64,000 nucleotides of DNA from JBNKZU01 sp050301795 (GTDB taxonomy: Bacteria > Pseudomonadota > Gammaproteobacteria > Thiohalomonadales > Thiohalomonadaceae), in assembly GCA_050301795.1 (NCBI GenBank), contig JBNKZU010000017.1:50989-114988 (forward strand), in the 5' to 3' direction. The translations under genes and the position numbers were made by a program. The first letter of the stretch is position 1. Every line of letters starts with the position of its first letter. The notes beneath the pieces are model-generated. The model was not told the DNA's origin, did not search any database, and saw only the letters and a program-made list of their open reading frames with translations. Below, piece after piece: positions 24,395 to 33,162 of this stretch.

Positions 24395-25759
24395 ATGACA
24401 TTTCAATCGATCGATCCCAAAAACGGTACGTTATTAGCTGAATTTCCTGAATGTAGCAGTGAAGCGATCCAAAATGCGATCGACCGCAGTGCTGATGCGG
24501 TTCCTATCTGGTCGAATACTGCAATATCTGAGCGCTGCCATCGCATTTCCCGCGCTGCCGATGCGCTACGTATGCGTCGTGAGGAGATGGCAAAACTGAT
24601 TAGCGCAGAGATGGGAAAACTCTATAAAGAGGCATTAGCTGAGGTCGACAAATGTGCCAGCGTATGTGACTACTATGCAGAACACGGCGAGCAGCAGCTT
24701 AAGGATGTTCCACTTGAATCTGATGCCTCTGAGAGCTTCGTCACCTATCAACCATTAGGCACCGTGCTTGCTGTCATGCCTTGGAACTATCCATTCTGGC
24801 AGGTCTTTAGAGCTGCGGCACCTGCATTAGTTGCTGGAAATACGATGATCCTCAAACACGCCTCAAACGTCCCACAATGCGGCATGGCGATTGAACAGAT
24901 CTTTACCGAGGCAGGTCTACCCAATGGCGCATTTATCAATCTGATGGTCAGCTCAAAACAGGTTGAGACCCTGCTACGTGATCCTCGCATCCATGCCGCC
25001 ACCCTTACCGGCTCTGAACCAGCAGGAATCAGTGTCGGACGTATTGCCGGAGAGGAACTTAAAAAGGTTGTCTTAGAGCTAGGCGGCTCAGATCCCTTTA
25101 TTGTGCTTAATGATGCCGATATGGAACTGGCAGTTGAGAACGCCGTTGCCTCTCGTTTTCTTAACTCCGGCCAAAGTTGCATTGCCGCCAAGCGGTTCAT
25201 TGTGGTGAAAGAGATTGCAGATCAATTTGTCAGTGCATTCTCAAATGCGGTTGAACAGTTAAAGGCCGGAGACCCACTAGATGCCGAGACTACAATCGCA
25301 CCGATGGCTCGTGTCGATCTACGCGATGAGCTTCACCAACAGGTTTTAGACTCTGTTGCTGCTGGGGCAGTTGTCGTTACTGGCGGAAAACCAATTGAAG
25401 GTGCTGGCGCCTACTACTCACCCACCATTCTTGATCAAATCAAACCAGGGATGCGCGCCTACAAAGAAGAGTTCTTTGGCCCGGTGGCATTGGTGATTCG
25501 CGCTGAGAATGAAAAGGATGCTGTTGATATCGCTAACGACTCACCATTTGGACTCGGCGGCAGTGTCTGGACACAGGATCGCATCCGTGGCGAACGGATA
25601 GCGCGTCAACTACAATGTGGTTGTGCCTTTGTTAATGGCATGGTTAAAAGTGATCCGCGACTGCCGTTTGGAGGCGTTAAACGATCTGGGCATGGACGTG
25701 AATTATCCTTTCTTGGCATCACGGAATTCACTAATCCAAAAACGGTATGGATTAAGTAG
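24395..25759 (+). CDS. NAD(P)-dependent succinate-semialdehyde dehydrogenase-type aldehyde dehydrogenase
   Basis: A 454-residue aldehyde dehydrogenase. VMPWNYPFWQVFRAAAPALVAGN is the cofactor region, LELGGSDPFIVL contains the catalytic Glu, and FLNSGQSCIAAKRFIV contains the catalytic Cys. EEFFGPVA and LPFGGVKRSGHGRELS follow. The short length and the GSDPFIVL/GQSCIAAKR blocks fit the GabD2-like succinate-semialdehyde dehydrogenases. It would feed a four-carbon semialdehyde into the TCA cycle. Monocistronic as far as seen. Confidence 0.85.
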   Translation: MTFQSIDPKNGTLLAEFPECSSEAIQNAIDRSADAVPIWSNTAISERCHRISRAADALRMRREEMAKLISAEMGKLYKEALAEVDKCASVCDYYAEHGEQQLKDVPLESDASESFVTYQPLGTVLAVMPWNYPFWQVFRAAAPALVAGNTMILKHASNVPQCGMAIEQIFTEAGLPNGAFINLMVSSKQVETLLRDPRIHAATLTGSEPAGISVGRIAGEELKKVVLELGGSDPFIVLNDADMELAVENAVASRFLNSGQSCIAAKRFIVVKEIADQFVSAFSNAVEQLKAGDPLDAETTIAPMARVDLRDELHQQVLDSVAAGAVVVTGGKPIEGAGAYYSPTILDQIKPGMRAYKEEFFGPVALVIRAENEKDAVDIANDSPFGLGGSVWTQDRIRGERIARQLQCGCAFVNGMVKSDPRLPFGGVKRSGHGRELSFLGITEFTNPKTVWIK

Positions 25760-25840
25760 ACAAGCATCCTAACTATTTGCTCAGGACTCCACATATTAGA
25801 ATTTCGAGAGATGTTAATCCTTTAATATCAATAAGTTATC

Positions 25841-25869
25841 TTGACATTCTATAATAATCGGAGAATGAT
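25841..25869 (+). promoter_or_regulatory. possible sigma-70 promoter of the hemerythrin-like gene
   Basis: A perfect TTGACA at 25841-25846 is followed after 17 bases by AATGAT (25864-25869), a four-of-six match to the -10 consensus. It lies about 95 bases before the preferred start. Confidence 0.45.
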
Positions 25870-25964
25870 TGACTGAAATTCATGGTTATAACTAACAACG
25901 ATAGGCTGTGAATTTGCAACTGGCCATAGAGACGCCAGATATTAAAAAAGGGGAGAATAACCTA

Positions 25965-26405
25965 ATGATAGCGTTCCAAGATCTACATATAAGAAACCAC
26001 GAAATTGCTGAATTAAGCAAGGTTCTGAAAACTCTCATTCAGGATCGTGAAATCTGCGATACCGACATCACCTGCGAACTTTTTGAACGCTACACTGACA
26101 AGGTAAAGACTCAGATCGACTTTGAAGATAAGAACCTCTACTCCATTCTGCTCGCGAGTAAAGATAAGAAACACAATGCCCTGGCTAATCGCTTTTTAGA
26201 GGGTGGACGAGAATTAAAACGGATCTTCAACAAGTATCAGCATCGCTGGTGTTCTAACGGACTAAAAATCTCTGATCACGATCTCTTTATCAATGAGACC
26301 CTAGATGTTTTTGTGATGATTGAAGACAGGATTATCGCACTAACCGAAGAGCTTTATCCTGCAGTCCGGGTTACCGACCAATCAAACATGGCAAGCGGCG
26401 GATAA
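25965..26405 (+). CDS. hemerythrin-like (HHE) domain protein
   Basis: A helical protein of ~146 residues with spaced His and Glu residues expected of a diiron four-helix bundle: IRNHEIAELSKVL, then KVKTQIDFEDKNLYSIL, FNKYQHRW and VMIEDRIIALTEELYP. Not every hemerythrin ligand is present, so metal and oxygen binding are uncertain. An Rsd/AlgQ-like helical fold is a possible alternative. The frame can start at a GTG (25908), but the ATG at 25965 has GGGGAG nine bases upstream and is preferred. A bidirectional terminator follows. Confidence 0.55.
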   Translation: MIAFQDLHIRNHEIAELSKVLKTLIQDREICDTDITCELFERYTDKVKTQIDFEDKNLYSILLASKDKKHNALANRFLEGGRELKRIFNKYQHRWCSNGLKISDHDLFINETLDVFVMIEDRIIALTEELYPAVRVTDQSNMASGG

Positions 26406-26431
26406 CCAACGACTCAAAGGATTTTGCCACT

Positions 26432-26452
26432 ACACTGCCTTTTCGGCAGTGT
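26432..26452. terminator. bidirectional intrinsic terminator
   Basis: ACACTGCC (26432-26439) and GGCAGTGT (26445-26452) form a GC-rich stem with a five-base loop, followed by TTTTTA on the plus strand. It ends the hemerythrin-like gene and probably also the convergent cvfB transcript. Confidence 0.85.
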
Positions 26453-26454
26453 TT

Positions 26455-27288
26455 TTATTGGGATAAGGTGATCTTGTCTTTTTCGATAACAATCTTGCGC
26501 TCTTTATAGAGTTTACCGAGGGTCTTTTTATAGGCCTTCTTACTTACTCCAAACTTATGATAGATCTCATCCGCTGAACTTTTATCTGTAATCAATGAGG
26601 TGCCACCTTTTGCTTCAAGGTCTGACAAGATCTTTTCGGAGAGTTCATCCAGCACCTGCCGAAACGAGTTTTGCAGGGTAAGATCAATCTTGCCATCGTC
26701 CCTGATATTTTTAATATAACCTTTTAGGCTTTGTCCGATATTTAATGGTTTAAATACCTCACTATTGAATATCAATCCAAGATAGGTGTGGTTGATTACA
26801 GCCTTATACCCAAGATTTGATCGACCCCAAATGATGAGTTCAACCTCCTGCTTAGGTGCTAAAGAGTGGGTCGTCTCTTCCAGCACGCCATCAAGTTTAG
26901 ATGTTGCTGCAATACGCTGAGATTTCTCATCCACATAGAGATACACCACATAGAAGCGGCCAGCCTCCATTGGTCGATACATTTCGCTATAGGGAACGAG
27001 TAGATCTTTGGGAAGCCCCCAATCAAGAAATGCCCCCGTATTATTCACCTCTTTAACCTTTACATAGGCACATTCACCAACCATTACCCTTGGCATTGTG
27101 GTGGTGGCGATCAGTCGATCCTCTGAATCACGATAAATAAAGACGGTTAGCCAATCGTTACGCTTACATCCATCAGGACACTCTTTAGTCGGCAGAAGGA
27201 TATCGCCCAACTGTTTTCCATCAAGATAAACCCCAAAGTCAACCTCATTAATGACCATAAGCCTGTTGACCCGACCAATCTCTACCAT
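26455..27288 (-). CDS. cvfB: S1-domain RNA-binding protein, CvfB/YitL family
   Basis: A 277-residue protein of tandem S1-like domains followed by a winged helix. An N-terminal S1-like domain (EVDFGVYLDGKQLGDILLPTKE) is followed by a second (EVNNTGAFLDWGLPKDLLVPYSEM), a third near residues 145-210 (IKNIRDDGKIDLTLQ) and a C-terminal winged helix (SADEIYHKFGVSKKAYKKTLG). This order is that of CvfB proteins, RNA-binding regulators first described in Staphylococcus. Convergent with the hemerythrin-like gene. Confidence 0.88.
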   Translation of the reverse strand: MVEIGRVNRLMVINEVDFGVYLDGKQLGDILLPTKECPDGCKRNDWLTVFIYRDSEDRLIATTTMPRVMVGECAYVKVKEVNNTGAFLDWGLPKDLLVPYSEMYRPMEAGRFYVVYLYVDEKSQRIAATSKLDGVLEETTHSLAPKQEVELIIWGRSNLGYKAVINHTYLGLIFNSEVFKPLNIGQSLKGYIKNIRDDGKIDLTLQNSFRQVLDELSEKILSDLEAKGGTSLITDKSSADEIYHKFGVSKKAYKKTLGKLYKERKIVIEKDKITLSQ

Positions 27289-27430
27289 GAACCTATCCGA
27301 AATCTGTTTGTGAAAATGGGATTATGAACTGATTTAAATGGATCACAACCAATTCTCGATGCTGGCAAAATGTCCGATAAAACATATTACTATCGATGAG
27401 CCGCCACTCTGCGGATCTATTTCAATAAAA

Positions 27431-27453
27431 AAACGCCCCGAAAAGGGGCGTTT
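27431..27453 (-). terminator. intrinsic terminator of the qmo-hdr operon
   Basis: AAACGCCCC and GGGGCGTTT form a 9-bp stem with a GAAA-type loop, followed on the minus strand by a run of seven T. It lies 56 bases after the hdrB stop. Confidence 0.92.
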
Positions 27454-27508
27454 AGGTCTTCTTATTGTTGTAAATGTTATTGGTTATTATAAAACCAATA
27501 TGGCTTTA

Positions 27509-28408
27509 CTATTTGGCAATATCTTCGAGCTTCTTGGCACGAATCATCTGACCATCAAGTGCGGCCTCTTTACTGTTATGACCAAAGGCAACAGCCATCA
27601 GGTTTGAGTAGTAAACCACTGGAATCTCAAACTTGGTGCCGTGGGTTTTGTTGATATGCCCCTGATAAACCTCAACATTCATCTGGCATACAGGACATGG
27701 CGTAACGATCATATCTGCACCGCCATCATAGGCTGCTTCAATAATGCTTTTAACCAGGTCCTGTGATTTCTCTGGTTCTGAGAACATCAACGCACCGCCA
27801 CAACATGATGCCTTTTTCTCATAATTGGCGACTGGATCAGCGCCGAGAGTCTCAATCATCTTATCCAGATACATCGGGTTTTCAAATGACTCGCCATCGA
27901 TACCGAACGGACGGTTGGTCTGACAGCCGACATAGCCAGCAATCTTGATACCTTCCAGAGGCTTAACCACCTTTGAAGCGATCTCTTCATAACCTACATC
28001 TTCGATCAGCACTTCAACCATGTGGCGCGCTTTTGGAGCCTCGCCTTCAATCTTCAGGCCAATCTCAGACAGTGCGGTTTCAATACCAGCCTTAACCTTT
28101 GCATTGTCTTCCATACGCTCATTCGCTTCGCGTGTTGCTAACCAGCAAGCAGCACAAGGACTGACAATATCTTTCTGTCCATACGCTTGTTGCGACAGTG
28201 CAATGTTACGTGCGCTTAATGATAAACGGGGAAGCTCACCACCACCGGCATAACCAATGGATGCTGAACAGCAGTTCCAATCTGGGATCTCGTTTAGTTG
28301 AATATCAAGATCACTACAAACAACACTGTTTGCCTTCATGTAGTTATCGGCTGATGCCTTCGATTGAGACGAACAACCGGGATAATAGGAAAATTCATAT
28401 TTAGCCAT
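27509..28408 (-). CDS. hdrB: heterodisulfide reductase subunit B-like protein (CCG-domain)
   Basis: A 299-residue soluble CCG-domain protein, the last gene of the qmoA-qmoB-hdrC-hdrB operon. HdrB-type subunits carry non-cubane Fe-S clusters on two Cys-rich motifs. Here the first is WNCCSASIGYAGGG with SPCAACW downstream, and the second is GYVGCQTNRPFG, SCCGGALMFSEP and TPCPVCQMN. The second is canonical. The first has CCS in place of CCG. The long frame starts at 28513, but homology (MAKYEFSYYPGCSSQS) starts at the ATG at 28408 with GAGGTG upstream. It probably works with HdrC in place of QmoC. Confidence 0.92.
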   Translation of the reverse strand: MAKYEFSYYPGCSSQSKASADNYMKANSVVCSDLDIQLNEIPDWNCCSASIGYAGGGELPRLSLSARNIALSQQAYGQKDIVSPCAACWLATREANERMEDNAKVKAGIETALSEIGLKIEGEAPKARHMVEVLIEDVGYEEIASKVVKPLEGIKIAGYVGCQTNRPFGIDGESFENPMYLDKMIETLGADPVANYEKKASCCGGALMFSEPEKSQDLVKSIIEAAYDGGADMIVTPCPVCQMNVEVYQGHINKTHGTKFEIPVVYYSNLMAVAFGHNSKEAALDGQMIRAKKLEDIAK

Positions 28409-28418
28409 GTTATTCACC

Positions 28419-29045
28419 TCAACCTTTGTAGTCAGCGATATGCTGCTCTTCAATCTCTTGTGCCTTGGCCAGCATCTTCTGTAAGCCAGAAACATCTTTA
28501 ATACCGTGACCACCCAGTATCTCCATTGGGCTTAAACGTCCGGTTTTCATCATGCCAAGACCCACATCGGTCATCGAAAGTGACTTTTTAATTCCGTTAA
28601 CAAAGCCGTTCATGAAGTAGAGCGAAAGACCCAGCTTCAATTCATTGGTACGACCTTTCTTGATGAGGTTGTCCCACATCAACTGGGCAAACTTCGCAGT
28701 CTGTTGCTCTTTCGGTACCAGACCCAATCGTTTTGCATAGGTTGCAAGACCGTGCATGATGTGGGTGATCGGTAGACCACGAGGACAACGTGCAATACAG
28801 TTGTAACACGAGGTACACATCCACATAGATGATGAGGTCAAAACCTCGTCACGCTTGTTGGCGCGGATCATCATAAAGATCTCTTGTGGTGGGTGTTCCC
28901 AGTGATTCTGCATAGGGCATGAGCCAGAGCAAACGCCACACTGCATACACATCTTGACCATATGGCCCTCTTCGACATTTGCCTCAACTTCCTTCAGGAA
29001 GCTGCTACGGTACTTGTCGATCATGTTTTGATTCATATCACTCAT
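28419..29045 (-). CDS. hdrC: heterodisulfide reductase subunit C-like ferredoxin protein
   Basis: A 208-residue protein with two [4Fe-4S] motifs: MCMQCGVCSGSCPM and MCTSCYNCIARCPRG. The remainder is helical (TNELKLGLSLYFMNGFVNGIKK). It would pass electrons between QmoAB flavins and the HdrB catalytic site. Unlike QmoC of Gram-negative sulfate reducers there is no membrane-spanning HdrE-like domain. It is separated by 10 bases from both qmoB and hdrB, consistent with one operon. Confidence 0.93.
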   Translation of the reverse strand: MSDMNQNMIDKYRSSFLKEVEANVEEGHMVKMCMQCGVCSGSCPMQNHWEHPPQEIFMMIRANKRDEVLTSSSMWMCTSCYNCIARCPRGLPITHIMHGLATYAKRLGLVPKEQQTAKFAQLMWDNLIKKGRTNELKLGLSLYFMNGFVNGIKKSLSMTDVGLGMMKTGRLSPMEILGGHGIKDVSGLQKMLAKAQEIEEQHIADYKG

Positions 29046-29055
29046 AGCAATCTCC

Positions 29056-31284
29056 TTAGAACTTGAATGGGCTCATGCCGATCTCTTCGATGGTCTTCTC
29101 CATCGCGTTGATCTCTTCAGGCAGTCGCTGGATATCGGTAATCGCCACTTCAAGCGTCTTGACCCGCTCAGGCTCAAGATTAAGTGTCTTAAGTGTATCG
29201 TCGATCTTGCTCATACGAATATGAGCCATCTCCGAACCTCTGACAAAGTGACACTGATAGTTATCGCCCTTCTGACAACCCGCCAGGATGATACCGTCGA
29301 ATCCGCTGTTTAGCGCATCGGTGATCCAGATGGTGTTGACTGAACCCAGGCAACGAACAGGAACGATACGAACCCAGGGGCTATACTCCTGACGGGTCAT
29401 ACCGGCCATGTCGAGTGCAGGATAGGCATCATTCTCACAAGCCAGCATCAGAATACGTGGCTTCTCATCAAACTCATCCGGGATATCGACGTTCTTGATC
29501 TGCTGACCAACGGTCTCAACCGAGTAGTTCTCAAACGAGATAACACGTACCGGACAGGCACCCATACAAGTGCCACAACGGCGGCAACGTGCTTCGTTAT
29601 ATTGTGGGTAGCCCTGCTCGTCTTCGTTGATCGCGCCGAATGGGCACTCAACTGTACAACGCTTACACTGGGTACAACCCTCTTTACGGAAGCTTGGGAA
29701 GCTCAGGTCACCAGAGCGAGGATGTGCTGCACGACCCAGTGCGGCATTCTCACAGGCTGAAATGGCCTTCAGTGCAGCACCAGCCGCATCTTCCTGAGTC
29801 TGTACGATATCCATTGGACGACGTAGAGGACCCGCTGCATAGACACCAGTACGACGTGTCTCATACGGGAAACAGATAAAGTGTGAATCATTAAAGCCGT
29901 GCTTCAATTGCGGCAGGTCTGTACCCTGACGGTATTGCAGGTTCAGGATAGGTGCAGGCTGAATCGCAATCTCGGCCTCAATCTCGGCCATCAGCGCCTC
30001 ATCACCTTTTTCACGCGCTTCGGCAAACTCAACCACCAGGTTTGGATTAGGACCAGAGTTTGGAACCATACCGGTTGCCAGAACCACGATGTCGGCATTA
30101 ATGCCTGTCTCTTCGTTCAGGATCTTGTCTTTATAGTTGACTGTCAGTGCACCGTTTGCAGAGACACCAGTGACTTCACCTTTGGAGAAGGTAACACCTG
30201 CTTCCTGACCTGAGCGGTAGAAATCCTCACCCGTTGCGCCCGGAGTACGCAAGTCATCAAAGATAACCGTGGCATCGCCACCTGCGGCCTTTACATATTG
30301 AGCCTGCTTGATGGAGGTGTTACAGCAGTGACCAGAGCAGTAAGGCAGTTCACCCTCTTTCTGGCTACGCTGACCGGCACACTGTACGAAGACAACATTC
30401 TGTGCATCGCTACCGTCTGCCTTTTTAATCGCTCCGTCATTGGCCTTAACCATCTGCTCGAAGGTAAGCTGGTCAACAACATCGGCATTACCAGCACCGA
30501 GGTAATCAAGCTTGCTGATGTCATAAGGATTAAACCCGGTCGACTGAACCACTGCGCCTGCATTGAATGTAGTGCCGTTTGAAAGCTCAACGCTAAAACG
30601 TCCAGGAGCACCTGCTGTACTTGCGACGGTTGTGCCGGTATGCACATTAATGTTTGATGCTGCTTCAACGGCTGCAATCAGATCAGCGGTATCATTATCG
30701 ACGGGTCCTTGCAGACCATTCTTTGCAGGAACTCGCTTGTAGAGCTGAGCCGCGATACCGCCGAGGGCATCGGCCTTTTCAACCAGCTCAACGCTGTAAC
30801 CCGCTTTTGACGCTTCTAATGCCGCAGTCATACCGGAAACACCACCACCGACAACCATAATGGTTTTGGTCAGTGACTGTTCGCCGCTTGACGCTGGTAC
30901 TTTCATCGCCTTCGCTTCAGCACAGGCCATACGCACATAGTCGTCGGCCATCTCCTGAGTGGTCTCCTGCGCTTCGTCGCTATCAGGACGAACCCAGATA
31001 ACACCTTCACGAATGTTTGCACGCGACAGGGTGACACCCTCAAAGTCAAAGGCATCGGTCTTGGCGCGACGTGAACAGCCAACGATGACAACGCGGTTTA
31101 CACCTTCGTTGTCGATGTCGTCCTGAATCATCTTGACGCCTTCAGCACCACAAAGCAGTTCGTGATCTTTACCAATCGCCGCCTTACCATCACGGGTAGC
31201 GGTCATGGTGAGCTGGTTGATATCGAGACGATCCTCAATACCACAGCCTTTACAGATATAAGCTCCAATTTTCATCTCAGACAC
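29056..31284 (-). CDS. qmoB: QmoB-like HdrA-type flavoprotein with ferredoxin and MvhD-like domains
   Basis: A ~742-residue subunit of the quinone-interacting membrane-bound oxidoreductase family, linked to APS reductase electron transfer. Order: an N-terminal region starting MKIGAYICKGCGIEDRL, an FAD domain (TIMVVGGGVSGMTAALEA), the CAGQRSQ and CSGHCC block, two ferredoxin motifs (CTQCKRCTVECPFG and CRRCGTCMGACPVR), and a C-terminal MvhD-like domain (CENDAYPALDMAG, CQKGDNYQCHF). I choose the GTG at 31284 because GGAGGG lies eight bases upstream; the frame is open to 31308. The gap after qmoA is four bases. Confidence 0.93.
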   Translation of the reverse strand: MSEMKIGAYICKGCGIEDRLDINQLTMTATRDGKAAIGKDHELLCGAEGVKMIQDDIDNEGVNRVVIVGCSRRAKTDAFDFEGVTLSRANIREGVIWVRPDSDEAQETTQEMADDYVRMACAEAKAMKVPASSGEQSLTKTIMVVGGGVSGMTAALEASKAGYSVELVEKADALGGIAAQLYKRVPAKNGLQGPVDNDTADLIAAVEAASNINVHTGTTVASTAGAPGRFSVELSNGTTFNAGAVVQSTGFNPYDISKLDYLGAGNADVVDQLTFEQMVKANDGAIKKADGSDAQNVVFVQCAGQRSQKEGELPYCSGHCCNTSIKQAQYVKAAGGDATVIFDDLRTPGATGEDFYRSGQEAGVTFSKGEVTGVSANGALTVNYKDKILNEETGINADIVVLATGMVPNSGPNPNLVVEFAEAREKGDEALMAEIEAEIAIQPAPILNLQYRQGTDLPQLKHGFNDSHFICFPYETRRTGVYAAGPLRRPMDIVQTQEDAAGAALKAISACENAALGRAAHPRSGDLSFPSFRKEGCTQCKRCTVECPFGAINEDEQGYPQYNEARCRRCGTCMGACPVRVISFENYSVETVGQQIKNVDIPDEFDEKPRILMLACENDAYPALDMAGMTRQEYSPWVRIVPVRCLGSVNTIWITDALNSGFDGIILAGCQKGDNYQCHFVRGSEMAHIRMSKIDDTLKTLNLEPERVKTLEVAITDIQRLPEEINAMEKTIEEIGMSPFKF

Positions 31285-31288
31285 TGTA

Positions 31289-32569
31289 TTAACCCTCCGT
31301 TCCTGCAACCTGATTAACGACCTGAATCGCTCTCAGTGCTGCTGCAGTTGCGTTTTGAGCCGCGCGGTTAACGTCGAGTGCGTCTGAAGAACAGCCAGCA
31401 CCGAAGATACCGCCGTTAGACTCATCAGCGTCGATAAAGCCGTGCTCATTAATTACTGTACCCTCTGGCAGGACACCTGCTGGTACGGTTGACTCCATAC
31501 CAACTGCCAGTACCACAAGGTCATGCTCGTTGGCGTAACGGTTGTAACCTTCGGTATCTACACCGTGCAAGATGACATTACCGTTCTCACCACTGACGAT
31601 GTTTGCCACCTTGGATTTAACGAATGATACGTTCTCATCCTCTTTGACTCGCTGCTGGAAATCATCAATACGGTCGATCGCACGAATGTCGATGTAATAA
31701 ACCGTAGACTTGGTATCTTCCAGTTTTTCAGCCACATAGGTGGTCTGCTTCAGGGTTGCCATGCAGCAGATGCGTGAGCAGTGTTTGAGGTGATTGCGAT
31801 CACGTGAACCGGCACACTGGATAAAGGCGATATTCTTAGGTGCTTCGCCATCAGAAGGACGAACAATCTTGCCACCGGTTGGACCGAATGGGTCAAGCAT
31901 ACGCTCAAACTCAACATTGGTGATCACATTTGCCTGACGGTCATAGGCATAAGGCTGTATCTTCGCTGCATCATAAGGCTTCCAGCCAGTTGACCAGATG
32001 ATCGCGCCAACATTGACCTGAATGTTCTGCTCAGCCATATCAAGATCAACAGCACCGGCCTTACAGGCATCGGCTGCTTTAGTGGCATCATCTGTACCGA
32101 TAATCGCTGGATCAATCACATAGCGCTGAGGGTAGGCCATGTTGTGCGGCAGATAGGCACCTTTGCGCTTCATCATGCCGTAGTTGTGCTCGTCGTCGAA
32201 CTCAGCCTCAACTGCGCGACCACAATCGCCACAAGCTGTACAGTTTTCATTAACAAAACGTGGCGCAACTTTCAGATCAACTGAGTAGTTGCCCTTATCG
32301 CCACTGACACCAGTTACTTCGGTCATGGTCATCAGGCGAACATTCTTGTTGCCTTTTAAACGACGGTATTGAATCTCCAGGCCACAAGTTGGCATACAGA
32401 GTTTTGGGAAATATTTATAGAGCTGACCAACACGGCCACCTACTGTTGGGGCTTTTTCAACCAACAGAACCTGCTTGCCGCACTCTGCTGCTTCCAGTGC
32501 TGCGGTCAGTCCGCTGATGCCACCCCCTACGACCATAATGGTCTCGTTGGTTGCGATTACCTCTGACAT
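31289..32569 (-). CDS. qmoA: QmoA-like HdrA-type FAD protein
   Basis: A 426-residue HdrA-related flavoprotein, first gene of the operon. TIMVVGGGISGLTAALEA near the N terminus is the FAD-binding loop, and VGQLYKYFPKLCMPTCG and the CTACGDC cluster follow. CAGSRDRNHLKHCSRICC is the family's Cys-rich block. In sulfate reducers and sulfur oxidisers Qmo exchanges electrons between APS reductase and menaquinone or ubiquinone. The strong RBS GGAGGT lies seven bases before the ATG. Confidence 0.94.
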   Translation of the reverse strand: MSEVIATNETIMVVGGGISGLTAALEAAECGKQVLLVEKAPTVGGRVGQLYKYFPKLCMPTCGLEIQYRRLKGNKNVRLMTMTEVTGVSGDKGNYSVDLKVAPRFVNENCTACGDCGRAVEAEFDDEHNYGMMKRKGAYLPHNMAYPQRYVIDPAIIGTDDATKAADACKAGAVDLDMAEQNIQVNVGAIIWSTGWKPYDAAKIQPYAYDRQANVITNVEFERMLDPFGPTGGKIVRPSDGEAPKNIAFIQCAGSRDRNHLKHCSRICCMATLKQTTYVAEKLEDTKSTVYYIDIRAIDRIDDFQQRVKEDENVSFVKSKVANIVSGENGNVILHGVDTEGYNRYANEHDLVVLAVGMESTVPAGVLPEGTVINEHGFIDADESNGGIFGAGCSSDALDVNRAAQNATAAALRAIQVVNQVAGTEG

Positions 32570-33162
32570 TGATTACCTCCAAAAGGTCAATCTTTAGATA
32601 CATAAATCCAATATTGGGAGCCTTTTTATTCGATCCCCGCCTCAATTACCAATGAGGTCTATTTATTACCATATTAGAAAACGCTACACCTTACACCTTA
32701 GGACTTTATCAGAACAGTAATTAATTGATTAATAATAAGAAAAACCTGATTATCCTTAGCAAAACAGAAGGATATTTTCTTTGTTATAGATTACCAAAAA
32801 TGAACGACTTCCAACATTTAACCACTTTAAACACCTCTCATAGTCGTGAGTTTTAGACGTGAAAATGTCCAAAAATTTAAGCAAATCAGATTTACTGAAT
32901 AAACACCGTATTGCTCCGACAACTCCGATTTAGCGTTCAAAAAGTTCACAGGGGTTATTCCATAACAATATGGTTAAAACCTGTTCTCTCCGATTGAGGG
33001 TTAGGAAGAAGTGGATCGTTTATTGTTTAAATTGTGAGCTATGTGACAATAATCACACTTTTACTGCCACCAATGGTTGGGTTTTCCTGAAACTCACATA
33101 GAAAGTATTATAGAGTTAACCTCCGCAATTTCTTACGTTTCAAGGTTATAGGGCAATTTTAT
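32570..33162. other. 593-base divergent intergenic region between qmoA and the S41 lipoprotein gene
   Basis: AT-rich and without a recognisable gene. It should contain the promoters of the qmo operon (leftward) and of the protease gene (rightward). A CRP-like site lies at 33042-33057. A six-base stem ATCCTT/AAGGAT occurs near 32752-32773. Confidence 0.5.
33042..33057. promoter_or_regulatory. CRP/Vfr-type operator palindrome
   Basis: TGTGACAATAATCACA is a perfect TGTGA-N6-TCACA palindrome, the CRP/FNR-superfamily consensus of cAMP receptor proteins. It lies about 105 bases upstream of the S41 lipoprotein start, a common distance for an activator site. Confidence 0.5.
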
